Source of the DNA: Pseudomonadota bacterium
GTDB lineage: Bacteria; Pseudomonadota; Gammaproteobacteria; Burkholderiales; Burkholderiaceae_C
Assembly (NCBI GenBank): GCA_021819435.1
Contig: JAKARB010000001.1
Coordinates: 124,001-188,000 of the forward strand
DNA: 64,000 nt
Reading direction: 5' to 3'
Shown: positions 1 to 8,928 of the stretch, in pieces
How positions within the stretch are numbered: position 1 is the stretch's first letter
How the letters are laid out: each line of letters opens with the position of its first letter
Notes under the pieces: model-generated
Told to the model about the DNA's origin: nothing
The model's database searches: none
Seen by the model: the letters and a program-made list of their open reading frames with translations, nothing else
Program-made: the position numbers and the translations under genes

Positions 1-301
1 CTGCGCCCCATTCCGTGACGGCCTGGGTCAGCACGGTTTTCTCTGGCAGCCACTGGCCGCTCAGCGTGACGGGCAGGTATTCGTGGCGCGCGGCATCGAC
101 GCGTGGCCATTCATCGGGTGAAGGCAGCGAGACCGGGGCAGCAGCCAGGCGCTGCGTCACGCGTTCGATCAGGGCGAGCTTCCAGGCACGGCGCTGCACC
201 TGCCACACGCCCAGCGCCGAGAAGGCAAGGAAGGCCATGGCGCTGACGAGCGCGAGCAGCGTCAGCGCCCTCTTGGAACGCGGGGGCCTGAGGGAGCGCA
301 A
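1..301 (-). CDS. SURF1 family cytochrome oxidase assembly protein (partial, 3' end beyond window)
   Basis: Minus-strand reading frame that runs off the left edge, so only about the first 100 residues are seen. The N-terminus has a basic stretch, then a hydrophobic segment (around LLALVSAMAFLAFSALGVWQ) leading into QRRAWK, which is characteristic of SURF1/Shy1 proteins. These are inner-membrane proteins that help assemble heme-copper oxidases. The best start is a TTG at 301 with an AGGAG seven bases upstream; an internal ATG at 238 lies inside the membrane segment and is less likely. It sits 40 bases downstream of cyoD, and SURF1 commonly closes cyo operons in Burkholderiales. Family call is firm; exact start is moderate. 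Confidence 0.75.
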   Translation of the reverse strand, partial: MRSLRPPRSKRALTLLALVSAMAFLAFSALGVWQVQRRAWKLALIERVTQRLAAAPVSLPSPDEWPRVDAARHEYLPVTLSGQWLPEKTVLTQAVTEWGA

Positions 302-341
302 CAGACAGCTCCTGAAGGGGCGCGGGCTTGCCGGGGCCGCC

Positions 342-770
342 TCAGGGCGTGGGGTGCCCGTGCATGTGCGCTGCCCCGTCGGGCGCGGCATGCGAGGGCA
401 TCATCTGGTTGTTCATGTGGAACATGACCCAGAGCGTGCCCGAGATGGCGATCGCCACGAAGACCACGGTGAACATGGTCGACAGCATCGTCCAGCCACC
501 TTCGATCTTGCCGTTCATGTGCAGGAAGTACACCATGTGCACCAGGATCTGCACCACGGCGAAGGCGCCCAGCACCACCATCGCGATGTTGCGGTCGGTG
601 ATGGTCTTGCTCATGATCAGCCCGAAGGGAATGGCCGTGAGGATCACGGAGAGCACGAAGCCGATCATGTAGTCGCGCAGGCTGCTGTGAGGCCCCACAT
701 CGCCGTGGTGATGATCGTCATGGTGATCACCGTGGCCGGCGTGGTGTGCGTGTGTGTCGTGCGCGCTCAT
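342..770 (-). CDS. cyoD: Cytochrome o ubiquinol oxidase subunit IV
   Basis: 142-residue small subunit of the proton-pumping bo3 quinol oxidase. Three hydrophobic helices lie between about residues 34 and 120, with the family-typical run HMVYFLHMN. The first 25 residues are unusually rich in His and Asp (for example HHDDHHHGD) and the C-terminus ends with a short MHGHPTP tail. It abuts cyoC, whose stop is one base before this start, and is the last cyo subunit before SURF1. The His-rich tail is an extension outside the conserved core and its role is unknown. Confidence 0.93.
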   Translation of the reverse strand: MSAHDTHAHHAGHGDHHDDHHHGDVGPHSSLRDYMIGFVLSVILTAIPFGLIMSKTITDRNIAMVVLGAFAVVQILVHMVYFLHMNGKIEGGWTMLSTMFTVVFVAIAISGTLWVMFHMNNQMMPSHAAPDGAAHMHGHPTP

Positions 771-1406
771 TTACAGCACCCCCATCAGGTACACAAAGGT
801 GAAAACGCCGATCCAGACGACGTCCAGGAAGTGCCAGAACATCGACAGGCACATCAGGCGGCGCTTGTTTTCGTGGATCAGGCCGTGCTTGCCGATCTGG
901 ACCATCAGCACGACCAGCCAGATCAGGCCGAAGGTCACGTGCAGGCCGTGCGTGCCCACCAGTGTGAAGAACGCCGACAGGAAGGCGCTGCGCTGCGGCC
1001 CCGCGCCTTCGTGGATCAGGTGGTGGAACTCATACAGCTCCAGGCCCAGGAAGCACAGGCCGAACAGGCCCGTCACCGCCAGCCACAGCAGTGTGCCCTT
1101 CACGTCGCCGAGCTGCTTGCGCAACATCGCGAAGCCGAAGGTGATGGACGACAGCAGCAGGAAAGCCGTGTTGATGGCCACCAGCGTCAGGTCGAACAGG
1201 TGGGCGCCCGAGGGGCCGGCGGCGTAACTGCGGCCCAGCACACCGTAGGTGGCGAACAGCGCGGCGAAGATGAGGCAGTCGCTCATCAGGTAGAGCCAAA
1301 AGCCCAATGCCGTGCCGTTTTCAGGGTGCGGTTCGTGCGCGAAATGGTATTCGCGTGCCGTCAGGGTGGCGCCTGCGGCGCCGGCTTGGTGGTGGATGTC
1401 AGACAT
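771..1406 (-). CDS. cyoC: Cytochrome o ubiquinol oxidase subunit III
   Basis: 211-residue subunit III of the bo3 oxidase, with the five-helix topology of the CyoC/COX3 family (helices spread over residues 30-210). Recognisable segments include [20 protein letters not shown] and the region around [13 protein letters not shown], where subunit III carries conserved His residues. It overlaps the 3' end of cyoB by eight bases, implying translational coupling, and is followed directly by cyoD. Length and order match the cyoABCD operon of other proteobacteria. Confidence 0.95.
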   Translation of the reverse strand: MSDIHHQAGAAGATLTAREYHFAHEPHPENGTALGFWLYLMSDCLIFAALFATYGVLGRSYAAGPSGAHLFDLTLVAINTAFLLLSSITFGFAMLRKQLGDVKGTLLWLAVTGLFGLCFLGLELYEFHHLIHEGAGPQRSAFLSAFFTLVGTHGLHVTFGLIWLVVLMVQIGKHGLIHENKRRLMCLSMFWHFLDVVWIGVFTFVYLMGVL

Positions 1407-3405
1407 GGGCGGCCTGCAGTTGTTGGGTGCGCAGGTTCTCCGTGGCCGTCACTTCGGCGGCGGGGATGTGGTAGTCGCGCTTGTAGTTGAACGTGTGGAT
1501 GATCGACGCCAGGATCACGCCAGCGAAGCCGATGCCGGCCAGCAGCCACATGTGCCAGATCAAGGCGAAGCCCATCACCAGCGAGAACACCGAGATCACC
1601 ACGCCGGCGCCCGTGTTGGAGGGCATGTGAATGGGCTGGAAGCCGGTGAGCGGGCGCTGATAGCCGTGCTGCTTCATGTCCCACCAGGCGTCGATCTCGT
1701 GGACGCGGGGCGTGAAGGCGAAGTTGTAGTCAGGCGGCGGCGAGGAGGTGGACCACTCCAGCGTGCGGCCACCCCAGGGATCGCCGCTCACGTCGCGCAG
1801 CTCTTCGCGCTTGAGGTAGCTCACGCCGATCTGGATCAGGAAGCAGGCGATGCCCAGCGCGATCATCAGGGCGCCGACTGCGGCGATCTGGAACCAGATC
1901 TGCAGGGACGGATCTTCGAAGTGGTTGGCGCGGCGCGTCACGCCCATCAGGCCCAGCACATACAGCGGCATGAAGGCGACGTAGAAGCCCACCACCCACA
2001 GCCAGAACGAGCGCACGCCCCAGGTGCGGTCCAGCTTGTAGCCGAAGGCCTTGGGGTACCAGTAGTTGATGCCGGCGAACAGACCGAACAACACACCGCC
2101 AATGATCACGTTGTGAAAGTGCGCGATCAGGAACAGGCTGTTGTGCAGCACGAAGTCGGCCGGTGGCACGGCCAGCAGCACGCCGGTCATGCCGCCGATG
2201 GCGAAGGTCACCATGAAGGCCACGGTCCACATCATGGGCAGCTCGAAGCGGATGCGGCCCTTGTACATGGTGAACAGCCAGTTGAAGATCTTGGCGCCCG
2301 TCGGGATCGAGATGATCATCGTCGTGATGCCGAAGAACGTGTTCACGCTGGCGCCCGAGCCCATGGTGAAGAAGTGGTGCAGCCACACCAGGTACGACAG
2401 GATGGTGATGACCACCGTGGCGTAGACCATCGAGGTGTAGCCGAACAGGCGCTTGCGGCAGAACGTGGCCACCACCTCGGAGAAGATGCCGAAGCAGGGC
2501 AGGATCAGGATGTAGACCTCGGGGTGGCCCCAGATCCAGATCAGGTTCACGTACAGCATGGCGTTGCCGCCCATGTCGTTGGTGAAGAAATGGGTGCCCG
2601 CGTAGCGGTCCAGCGACATCAGCACCAGCGCGGCCGTGAGCACCGGGAACGAAGCCACGATCAGCGCGTTTGTGCACAGGGCCGTCCAGGTGAAGACGGG
2701 CATCTTCATCAGGTGCATGCCCGGGGCGCGCATCTTGATGATGGTGACGATCAGGTTGATGCCCGACAGCGTCGTGCCCACCCCCGCGATCTGCAAGGCC
2801 CAGATGTAGTAGTCCAGCCCCACGCCGGGGTTCTGCGCCCCGAGGTTGGACAGCGCCAGCCAGCCAGAGGTCGAGAACTCGCCCAGGAACAGCGACATCA
2901 TCACCAGCACGGCGCCGGCGGTGGTCATCCAGAAGCTGAAGTTATTCAGGAACGGGAAGGACACGTCGCGTGCGCCGATCTGCAGCGGCACGAGGTAGTT
3001 CATCAGGCCCGTCACGAAGGGCATGGCCACGAAGAAGATCATGATCACGCCGTGGGCGGTGAAGATCTGGTCGTAGTGGTGCGGCGGCAGGTAGCCCATG
3101 TTGTCGCCGAAGGCCATGGCCTGTTGCAGGCGCATCATGGCCGCGTCCGCGAAGCCGCGCAGCAGCATGACCAGGCCCAGGATCATGTACATGATCCCGA
3201 TTTTCTTGTGATCGATGCTGCAGAACCAGTCATGCCACAGCGTGCCCCACAGGCGCAGCTTGGTGATGACGGCCAGCATGGCGAGGCCACCCAGGACGAC
3301 GGCGATGAAGGTCCACAGCACGATGGGCTCGTGCGTCATGGGGATGGAGTCCCAGGTGAGCCGGCCCAGGGCCCAATGGGATGCGATGACGGGTTCGGAG
3401 GACAT
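1399..3405 (-). CDS. cyoB: Cytochrome o ubiquinol oxidase subunit I
   Basis: 668-residue catalytic subunit that reduces O2 to water using ubiquinol and pumps protons. Heme-copper motifs are present: WGHPEVY (CuB His about 294, cross-linked Tyr about 298), the HH pair in LHHFFTMG, and the heme ligands in AHFHNV. Quinol-type residues equivalent to E. coli Arg71, Asp75 and His98 fall at about 83, 87 and 110 in LLRGFADA and PPHHYDQIF, so it is a quinol rather than cytochrome c oxidase. I chose the ATG at 3405 (AAGAGA upstream, matching family length); an in-frame ATG at 3447 would add 14 unlikely residues. Lies between cyoA and cyoC. Confidence 0.96.
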   Translation of the reverse strand: MSSEPVIASHWALGRLTWDSIPMTHEPIVLWTFIAVVLGGLAMLAVITKLRLWGTLWHDWFCSIDHKKIGIMYMILGLVMLLRGFADAAMMRLQQAMAFGDNMGYLPPHHYDQIFTAHGVIMIFFVAMPFVTGLMNYLVPLQIGARDVSFPFLNNFSFWMTTAGAVLVMMSLFLGEFSTSGWLALSNLGAQNPGVGLDYYIWALQIAGVGTTLSGINLIVTIIKMRAPGMHLMKMPVFTWTALCTNALIVASFPVLTAALVLMSLDRYAGTHFFTNDMGGNAMLYVNLIWIWGHPEVYILILPCFGIFSEVVATFCRKRLFGYTSMVYATVVITILSYLVWLHHFFTMGSGASVNTFFGITTMIISIPTGAKIFNWLFTMYKGRIRFELPMMWTVAFMVTFAIGGMTGVLLAVPPADFVLHNSLFLIAHFHNVIIGGVLFGLFAGINYWYPKAFGYKLDRTWGVRSFWLWVVGFYVAFMPLYVLGLMGVTRRANHFEDPSLQIWFQIAAVGALMIALGIACFLIQIGVSYLKREELRDVSGDPWGGRTLEWSTSSPPPDYNFAFTPRVHEIDAWWDMKQHGYQRPLTGFQPIHMPSNTGAGVVISVFSLVMGFALIWHMWLLAGIGFAGVILASIIHTFNYKRDYHIPAAEVTATENLRTQQLQAAHV

Positions 3406-3481
3406 GGACAAGTCTCTTGGTCTGGTCGCCGGGGCCGCGAACGGCACCCGGCTGGCGGGTCATTGGCGGGTCACGGGTGCG

Positions 3482-4555
3482 TCATTCGCGCGTGGCGGTG
3501 CGGATCGCGCGGCCCAGGTCGAACTGCGTCGATGCCTGGGCGATGCCGTCGGCGGTGCAGACGTCCTGGGGCGGCTGAGACAGGTTCTCGCGATGCGTGC
3601 GTGCGTCGGCCACGCCGCCTGCGGCATCGATGGACATCATCTGGTGCATGCACATCGTGCCGTCCTCGACGCAGCGGTTGAGCACCCGGTTGTACAGGCC
3701 CGCTTCGACGCTGGCGAAACGCTGCACTGGGTCGCGCTCGCTGGGTTCGGCAAGCCGCAGGTAGGCCGCCTTGTCCAGCTGCTGGCCTTCGGCCTTGGCC
3801 TTGGCAACCCATTGGTCGAAATCAGCCTGAGCCAAGCCGTGGAACTTGAAGGTCATGCCCGAGAAGCCCTTGCCGCTGTAGTGCGAGGCCATGCCACGGT
3901 AGACGCCGGCGTGGTTGATGACCGCGTTCAGCTCGGTCTGCATGCCGGGCATGGCGTAGATCATGCCGGCCAGGTCGGGCACGTAGAAGGCGTTCATCGT
4001 CGACGTGGACGTCAGCTTGAAGCGGATGGGGCGGTCCACTGGCGCGGCCACTTCGTTCACGGTGGCGATGCCCTGCTCGGGGTAGAAGAACAGCCACTTC
4101 CAGTCCATGGCCACCACCTGCACCTCAAGCGGACGGGCGTCGCCGAGCGGCTTGGTGGCCGAGATGCGGTCCAGGGGCCGGTAGGGGTCGAGCTTGTGGG
4201 TGCCGATCCAGGTGAGCGCACCCAAGGCGATGACGATCAGCAGCGGCACGCTCCAGATCACCAGCTCCAGCGTGGTGGAGTGGTGCCAGTCTGGGTCGTA
4301 GTCTGCTTCGGTGTTGGCGGTGTTCGACTGGCGGTACTTCCAGGCAAAGAACAGCGTCAGCACGATCACCGGGACGATGATCACGAGCATCAGGAGCGTG
4401 GCCGTGATGACGAGCTGGCCTTGTTGCGCGGCGACGTCACCTGCAGGATTGAGGACGACGGCCTTGCTGCAGCCGGCCAATGCAAAAACCAGGGCAAGAG
4501 GCAGGGCAGCCGCGGACATCCTTGAGGGGCGGCGAGGTGGCTTGGAGGTGGACAT
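3482..4555 (-). CDS. cyoA: Cytochrome o ubiquinol oxidase subunit II (lipoprotein)
   Basis: 357-residue subunit II. The N-terminus is a lipoprotein signal with lipobox LAGC near residue 29, followed by two membrane helices and a periplasmic cupredoxin-like domain. CuA ligands are absent, as expected for a quinol oxidase, and the region contains AMDWKWLFFYPEQGIATVNE, typical of CyoA. A C-terminal extension carries several Cys and Met residues (CVEDGTMCMHQMM). First gene of the operon; the ribosome site before the ATG at 4555 is weak and a second in-frame ATG lies 12 codons in. Confidence 0.93.
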   Translation of the reverse strand: MSTSKPPRRPSRMSAAALPLALVFALAGCSKAVVLNPAGDVAAQQGQLVITATLLMLVIIVPVIVLTLFFAWKYRQSNTANTEADYDPDWHHSTTLELVIWSVPLLIVIALGALTWIGTHKLDPYRPLDRISATKPLGDARPLEVQVVAMDWKWLFFYPEQGIATVNEVAAPVDRPIRFKLTSTSTMNAFYVPDLAGMIYAMPGMQTELNAVINHAGVYRGMASHYSGKGFSGMTFKFHGLAQADFDQWVAKAKAEGQQLDKAAYLRLAEPSERDPVQRFASVEAGLYNRVLNRCVEDGTMCMHQMMSIDAAGGVADARTHRENLSQPPQDVCTADGIAQASTQFDLGRAIRTATRE

Positions 4556-4620
4556 GCTGAGATCGCAACGACCTGGGGCCGTTGAGGGTTAACTCGGGTG
4601 TTTTGGCGCCGCCCGAATGT

Positions 4621-4660
4621 AACTGCGTTAGCAGTTTCCCTATTGGGACATTTTGTCCAA
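4621..4660. promoter_or_regulatory. Two palindromes in the cyoA upstream region
   Basis: Between divergent cyoA and the MFS gene are a perfect inverted repeat AACTGC-GTTA-GCAGTT (4621-4636) and a near-perfect one TTGGGACA-TTT-TGTCCAA with one extra G (4643-4660). They lie 66-105 bases upstream of the cyoA start, where operators for an aerobic/anaerobic or redox regulator would be expected. No protein can be assigned from sequence alone. Confidence 0.4.
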
Positions 4661-4766
4661 GGTCAACCGAAGTGAGGGGGATTGAGAGACACGCCGCAGG
4701 CTGAACCCGGTCCGGTGAAGGGATATCGGACAGGTTTTTGCCGTGGACCCCATGGTGAATCCTCAC

Positions 4767-4795
4767 TTGTGGGGTTCGTGGCGCGCGTGTAGAAC
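4767..4795 (+). promoter_or_regulatory. Candidate sigma-70 promoter for the MFS gene
   Basis: TTGTGG (4767-4772) and TAGAAC (4790-4795) are separated by 17 bases and lie about 30 bases before the start codon, an acceptable match to a housekeeping promoter. Only spacing and partial consensus support it. Confidence 0.33.
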
Positions 4796-4827
4796 GAAGT
4801 CAGCCTGTCAGAACAAGGAGCGCTGCC

Positions 4828-6165
4828 ATGACCAGTCCCGTTTCCGCAACACTGCCGGCCTTTGGGCACGAAGCCCCGACCGCACTTTCTCGGGCAGACA
4901 CCCAGGAAGACGTCACACCCAGTGAAATCGCCGTGGGGGTGATCATCGGGCGGTCTTCCGAGTACTTCGACTTCTTCGTCTTCGGGATCGCCTGCGTGCT
5001 GGTGTTCCCCTTCCTTCTTTTCCCTCACCTGTCGCGGCTCGATGGCACGCTGATGTCGTTCGCGATCCTGTCCATCGCTTTCGTGGCACGTCCGCTGGGC
5101 ACGGCCATCTCCATGGCCATCCAGCGGCGATGGGGGCGAGGCACCAAGCTCACGGTCTCGCTTTTCTTGCTGGGTGTGTGCACGGTGAGCATGGCCTTCC
5201 TGCCCAGTTACGACGAGGTGGGCATGATGGCGATCGTCGCGGTGTCGGTGCTGCGGTTCGGCCAAGGCCTCGCCCTCGGCGGGTCGTGGGACGGCCTGCC
5301 GTCGCTGCTGGCGATGGCCGCCCCTGAACAACGCCGTGGCTGGTACGCCATGATGGGTCAGCTGGGGGCGCCGCTGGGCTTCGTGCTGGCGGCCAGCCTG
5401 TTCGCGTACCTGCACAGCAACCTGAGCTCTCAGGAGTTCCTGGCCTGGGGCTGGCGCTATCCCTTCTTCGTGGCCTTCGCCGTCAACGTGGTGGCGCTGT
5501 TCGCCCGCTTGAGGCTGGTGGTGGGGCAGTCCTATGCCGAGCTGCTGCAAGAGCGGGAGCTGGAGCCCTTGGGGGTGGCGAGGGTGCTGCGTGACGAAGG
5601 CGGCAACGTGCTGCTGGGCGCCTTCGCTGCCTTGGCGAGCTTCGCCCTGTTCCACCTGGTGACGGTGTTCCCGCTGTCGTGGATCGCGATGAACTCCGAT
5701 CGCTCGATCACCGAGGTGCTGGGGGTGCAGATGGTTGGCGCGGTTCTGGGGGCTGGCGCCATCGTGGCTTCGGGCTGGTTGGCCGACCGCATGGGGCGCC
5801 GCCGGCTGCTGGGCACCATGGCGATGCTCATTGGTGTGTTCAGCTTCGCCACGCCATGGCTACTGGGCGGTGGCATGGCCGCGAACAACGTCTTCCTGCT
5901 GCTCGGTTTCGTGCTGCTGGGGCTGTCTTACGGCCAGTCCTCGGGCACGGTGACGTCCAATTTCCCGGCGAGCCATCGCTACACCGGGGCCGCCCTGTCC
6001 ACCGACATCGCCTGGCTCTTGGGGGCGGCCTTCGCCCCGCTCGTTGCGCTGGGGCTGTCGGTGCGCTTCGGCTTGGGGGCGGTCTCGCTGTACCTGCTCT
6101 CGGGCGTTGTTTGCACGCTGGGCGCGCTGCGGATCAATCGCCTGCTGGAGCAGCAACGCGATTGA
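4828..6165 (+). CDS. MFS transporter, metabolite:H+ symporter-like
   Basis: 445-residue inner-membrane protein with twelve predicted helices. The opening SEYFDFFVFGIACVLVFP, the loop between helices 2 and 3 (RRWGRGTKL), and the GQGLALGGSWDG segment in helix 4 resemble the metabolite:H+ symporter branch (sugar-acid, proline/betaine or dicarboxylate carriers) of the major facilitator superfamily. The start is supported by AAGGAG upstream. It is transcribed divergently from cyoA and stands alone. The substrate cannot be read from the sequence. Confidence 0.8.
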   Translation: MTSPVSATLPAFGHEAPTALSRADTQEDVTPSEIAVGVIIGRSSEYFDFFVFGIACVLVFPFLLFPHLSRLDGTLMSFAILSIAFVARPLGTAISMAIQRRWGRGTKLTVSLFLLGVCTVSMAFLPSYDEVGMMAIVAVSVLRFGQGLALGGSWDGLPSLLAMAAPEQRRGWYAMMGQLGAPLGFVLAASLFAYLHSNLSSQEFLAWGWRYPFFVAFAVNVVALFARLRLVVGQSYAELLQERELEPLGVARVLRDEGGNVLLGAFAALASFALFHLVTVFPLSWIAMNSDRSITEVLGVQMVGAVLGAGAIVASGWLADRMGRRRLLGTMAMLIGVFSFATPWLLGGGMAANNVFLLLGFVLLGLSYGQSSGTVTSNFPASHRYTGAALSTDIAWLLGAAFAPLVALGLSVRFGLGAVSLYLLSGVVCTLGALRINRLLEQQRD

Positions 6166-6178
6166 ACATTCGCCACCA

Positions 6179-6208
6179 CGGCCCGAGGCCGCTTTGCCTA
6201 CCTAGGCA
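6179..6208. terminator. Weak hairpins between convergent genes
   Basis: Two small stems, CGGCC-CGA-GGCCG (6179-6191) and TGCCTA-CC-TAGGCA (6195-6208), occupy the 48-base gap between the MFS stop and the convergent DUF4148 stop. Neither has a U-tract, so terminator function is only suggested by position. Confidence 0.28.
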
Positions 6209-6213
6209 GGGGC

Positions 6214-6510
6214 TCAGCGCGCAGCCGCCAGCTTGATGCGGTTGACTTCCTGCGCGAAGGCAGCGCTTTGGCGCAGCTCGCGGTACTTGGCCTGCGCTGC
6301 GGCGTAAGCCTCGGGCATCAGTTGCTGGATTTCGGGGTCATGGAACTGCTCCAGTCCGGCGCGCTTGGCAAGGATGGCATCGGCCAGCACTTCTTCGCGA
6401 GTCAACGGCTGGGCGTTCTCAGGGGCTTGCTGCGCCATGGCTGCCTGGGACACCAGGGCGGCGCTCAAGGCAGTCAGCAGGACGGAGGCGATGCGAGCGG
6501 TGGTCTTCAT
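6214..6510 (-). CDS. DUF4148 domain-containing secreted protein
   Basis: 98-residue small protein with a cleavable signal peptide (basic MKTTAR, hydrophobic core, cleavage near AMA-QQ at about residue 24). The mature part begins LTREEVLADAILAKRAG, resembling DUF4148, a family abundant in Burkholderiales with no defined function, probably periplasmic. The start at 6510 has AAGGA seven bases upstream; a longer in-frame start at 6603 lacks such a site and would bury the signal. It diverges from the LysR gene at 6630, a common arrangement for a regulator and its target. Confidence 0.72.
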   Translation of the reverse strand: MKTTARIASVLLTALSAALVSQAAMAQQAPENAQPLTREEVLADAILAKRAGLEQFHDPEIQQLMPEAYAAAQAKYRELRQSAAFAQEVNRIKLAAAR

Positions 6511-6629
6511 GATGGATCCTTTCGGTGTTGGGAACGCTTGTCTCGGGTAAGAGGCGGTTTCGAGCCGCCTTGGTGGCAAGTCTCGGGTTTCCCCTAAAAT
6601 CATGCAAATCGATTGATGGAATCTGATTC

Positions 6630-7589
6630 ATGCATGAAATCGATATCCGCCACGCCGACTTTCGCCGCATTGACCTGAATCTGCTGGTCGCCCTCGATGC
6701 CCTTTTGACCGAGCGCCATGTGGGCAGGGCGGCCGAGCGCTTGTTCATCGGCCAGCCCGCCATGAGCCACGCCTTGGCGCGCCTGCGCGAGCTCTTCGGC
6801 GACGAACTGCTCGTGCGCACCGGCCGCCAGATGACGCTGACCGACCTGGCTGCCAAGCTGGCGCCGCGTGTGCGGGCGTGGCTGGCGGAGGGCGCCGCCC
6901 TCGTGCTCGAAGACCCGCCGTTTGACCCGGCTCAGGCGCAGGGCCTGGTGCGCATGAGCATCCCCGACGGGCTGGAGGCGCTGATCCTGCCGCCGCTGCT
7001 GGCTCGCTTGCGGGCCGAGTCGCCGGGCGTGCGGCTGCGGGTGCAACTCATCGAGGTCGAGCGCCTGCCCGACGCGCTCGATGCCGACGAGGTCGACATC
7101 GCCATCGTCGGCGTGCCGGTGCCCGAGCGCGGCTGGCACGAGCGCGTCACGCTGTTGACGGCGACCATGCAATGCGTGCACTCGCGCGAGCAACTCTCGC
7201 TCGAGGGGCCGCTGACGCTGCAGAAGCTGGCGAAGCTCGACCACGTGGTCAGCAGCTACCGGGGCGAGGCCGTGACGGTGGTGGACGAGGCCTTCGCGGC
7301 CGAGGGCCTGCAACGCAACGTGGTGGCGGCGGTCGCCGGTGTGAGCTCGACGGTGCGCATCTTGCGCAGTGCGCCGCTGGTGTCGATCCAGGTGGTGCTG
7401 CGCGGCGTGATGGAGAGACCGGATGACCTGGTCGTCACGCCTTTGAAAACACGCAAGCCACTGCGCATGTCGGTGGACATGCTCTGGCACCGCAGGCACA
7501 GTCAACATGGGTTGCACCGCCATGTGCGCGAACTCATCCGCGAGATCGCAGGGCAACTGCGCGATGCCTGCGCGCCGCAAGAGAAGTGA
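6630..7589 (+). CDS. LysR-family transcriptional regulator
   Basis: 319 residues. The N-terminal winged helix-turn-helix spans roughly 15-75 (DLNLLVALDALLTERHVGRA, then PAMSHALARLRELFGDELLVR), followed by a periplasmic-binding-like effector domain. The DFRRIDLNLL opening is of the NodD/SyrM/NahR kind. It diverges from the DUF4148 gene. The intergenic DNA (6511-6629) is AT-richer than its surroundings and contains repeated ATCGAT and GATTCATGCAT motifs that could include its operator. Effector unknown. Confidence 0.88.
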   Translation: MHEIDIRHADFRRIDLNLLVALDALLTERHVGRAAERLFIGQPAMSHALARLRELFGDELLVRTGRQMTLTDLAAKLAPRVRAWLAEGAALVLEDPPFDPAQAQGLVRMSIPDGLEALILPPLLARLRAESPGVRLRVQLIEVERLPDALDADEVDIAIVGVPVPERGWHERVTLLTATMQCVHSREQLSLEGPLTLQKLAKLDHVVSSYRGEAVTVVDEAFAAEGLQRNVVAAVAGVSSTVRILRSAPLVSIQVVLRGVMERPDDLVVTPLKTRKPLRMSVDMLWHRRHSQHGLHRHVRELIREIAGQLRDACAPQEK

Positions 7590-7651
7590 TCAATCCAGCC
7601 AGATCCCTTTGTTCATCGGGTTTGCGCTGAGATGTCCCAGTCGGGACCACA

Positions 7652-7680
7652 GGTTTATCCACAGAAACTGTGGATAAACC
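7652..7680. repeat. Perfect hairpin composed of two consensus DnaA boxes
   Basis: A 13-bp perfect inverted repeat with a three-base AAA loop. Each arm contains the consensus DnaA box TTATCCACA (7655-7663 on plus, 7669-7677 on minus), so the boxes face each other five bases apart. It lies in the 122-base gap between convergent LysR and AraC genes. There is no U-tract on either side, so it is not a canonical terminator. It may bind or titrate DnaA. Confidence 0.8.
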
Positions 7681-7711
7681 GAGCGTCTGGCTTGCGTTCA
7701 ATGGAACGTGT

Positions 7712-8722
7712 TCATTGCCCCTTGAACTGCACCTCGCGCCACAGCGTGGGGGTGGTGCCCGTCCAGCGGCGGAACGAGCGGTGGAAGCTCGCCACCGAGG
7801 TGAAGCCCAGGCAATGCGCCACGTGCTTGATGGGCAACTGCTCGTCGGCCAGCAGGCTGCGCGCTTTGAGGAACTGGCACTCCTGCACCAAGGCCTGGTA
7901 GCTGGTTTGCAGCTCGGCCAGGTTGCGTCGCAGCGTGCGCTCGCTGATGCCAAGCTGGCGCGCCGTCTCGTTCATGCCGGGTTGCGCGGGCAAGGCCGAA
8001 AGCAGCCACTGGCGCACCTTCTCGGCCGTGTCGATGCGGTTCATGCGTGTCGACAGGGCCAGCGCCGCGCGTTCGAGTGCGCCGGCATAGGCCACCTGGT
8101 TGTGGCTGATCATGGGGCGGTCCAAGGCTGCGCCCTTGAAGAGGATGCGGCAACTGCGCTGCCCGAAGCGGATCTTGCTGCCCCACAATGCGATGTAGCG
8201 ATGCGCCTGTTCGGGCTCGCAATCATGTGGCACTTCGATGGCGATCAGCTCATCTTCACGCACGCCGCCGAAACGCAGCATCTGCAAAATCGACGTGATG
8301 AGGAAATCATGGCGGTAGCGGCTGCAACCCTCGTCTTGCATCCACGGGTGCATGAGCACCTGGGCTTCTTCCTCGCATTCGATCAGGGTGTACTCAGGCT
8401 CTTCGAACAGCAGCGGCGTGAAGCGTTTGACGTCGTCGAAGATGTGCCGCAGATCGGGTGAGAACAACGCCAGCGGCGTCATGATGCTGTAGCGCATCAA
8501 GGCCAGGCTCTTGCCGGCAACCAACCCGAAAGCCGGGTCGCCGGTTTCGGCCAGGATCACGCGGACCATGTCGACGAAATGCTCGGCCGGCACCCATTCG
8601 CCGTCTTCATTGAGCAGGCTGGCCGGGTCGAGCTTGCAGCGCTTCAGGATGCGTTCACGGTCGAGGCCTTCCACGTCCAGCGTGTGGGCCATGACGATGA
8701 GGTTGAGCGGTGAAATGCGCAT
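7712..8722 (-). CDS. AraC-family transcriptional regulator (Arabinose_bd-type N-terminal domain)
   Basis: 336 residues. The N-terminal about 200 residues match the layout of the arabinose-binding-like domain of OruR/ArgR-type AraC proteins (FGLVAGKSLALMRYSIMTPL). The C-terminal HTH_18 domain occupies roughly 235-335, with ARQLGISERTLRRNL as the first helix-turn-helix and VAHCLGFTSVASFHRSFRRW as the second. Convergent with LysR. The start at 8722 is the first ATG; no good ribosome site is visible, so the start is uncertain. Ligand and target unknown. Confidence 0.88.
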   Translation of the reverse strand: MRISPLNLIVMAHTLDVEGLDRERILKRCKLDPASLLNEDGEWVPAEHFVDMVRVILAETGDPAFGLVAGKSLALMRYSIMTPLALFSPDLRHIFDDVKRFTPLLFEEPEYTLIECEEEAQVLMHPWMQDEGCSRYRHDFLITSILQMLRFGGVREDELIAIEVPHDCEPEQAHRYIALWGSKIRFGQRSCRILFKGAALDRPMISHNQVAYAGALERAALALSTRMNRIDTAEKVRQWLLSALPAQPGMNETARQLGISERTLRRNLAELQTSYQALVQECQFLKARSLLADEQLPIKHVAHCLGFTSVASFHRSFRRWTGTTPTLWREVQFKGQ

Positions 8723-8890
8723 GGGGCCGGGACATCAAGCCAAGGGGCAACCGGCTATTTTCGTTGGCGCCGGAGAGGTGTTTGGGGGTTTCTCGGCAGG
8801 GTCTTCCCGGGGCGGGGGGGCTTGGATTCGTTGCGAATTTCGCCTCGTATTTTTCGTGGGGTTCCGAGATTTCGCTGCGCCACAAAGCAC

Positions 8891-8920
8891 AACGCCCCAG
8901 GCGTTCAAGCCTGAGGCGTT
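8891..8920 (-). terminator. Hairpin downstream of tRNA-Asn
   Basis: A 12-bp stem with one wobble pair (AACGCCTCAGGC / GCCTGGGGCGTT on the minus strand) and six-base loop, starting nine bases past the tRNA 3' end. The following bases are only modestly T-rich. Position and strength fit a tRNA transcript terminator. Confidence 0.6.
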
Positions 8921-8928
8921 GGTTTGTT

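Noticed and set aside
1312-3681. A 789-codon plus-strand open frame opposite cyoB
   Set aside because: Its product is dominated by His, Gln, Asp and Arg repeats typical of antisense reading in GC-rich DNA; cyoB on the other strand is a clear gene.
4741-4790. A CCCCA/TGGGG pair before the MFS gene as a regulatory hairpin
   Set aside because: Only five to six paired bases with a long loop; not distinguishable from chance in GC-rich DNA.
7652-7680. Calling the DnaA-box hairpin an ordinary rho-independent terminator
   Set aside because: No U-tract follows on either strand, and both arms are exact DnaA boxes, which a simple terminator would not explain.
7652-7680. A replication origin at the DnaA boxes
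   Set aside because: Only two boxes, no AT-rich unwinding element and no dnaA, dnaN or gyrB nearby.
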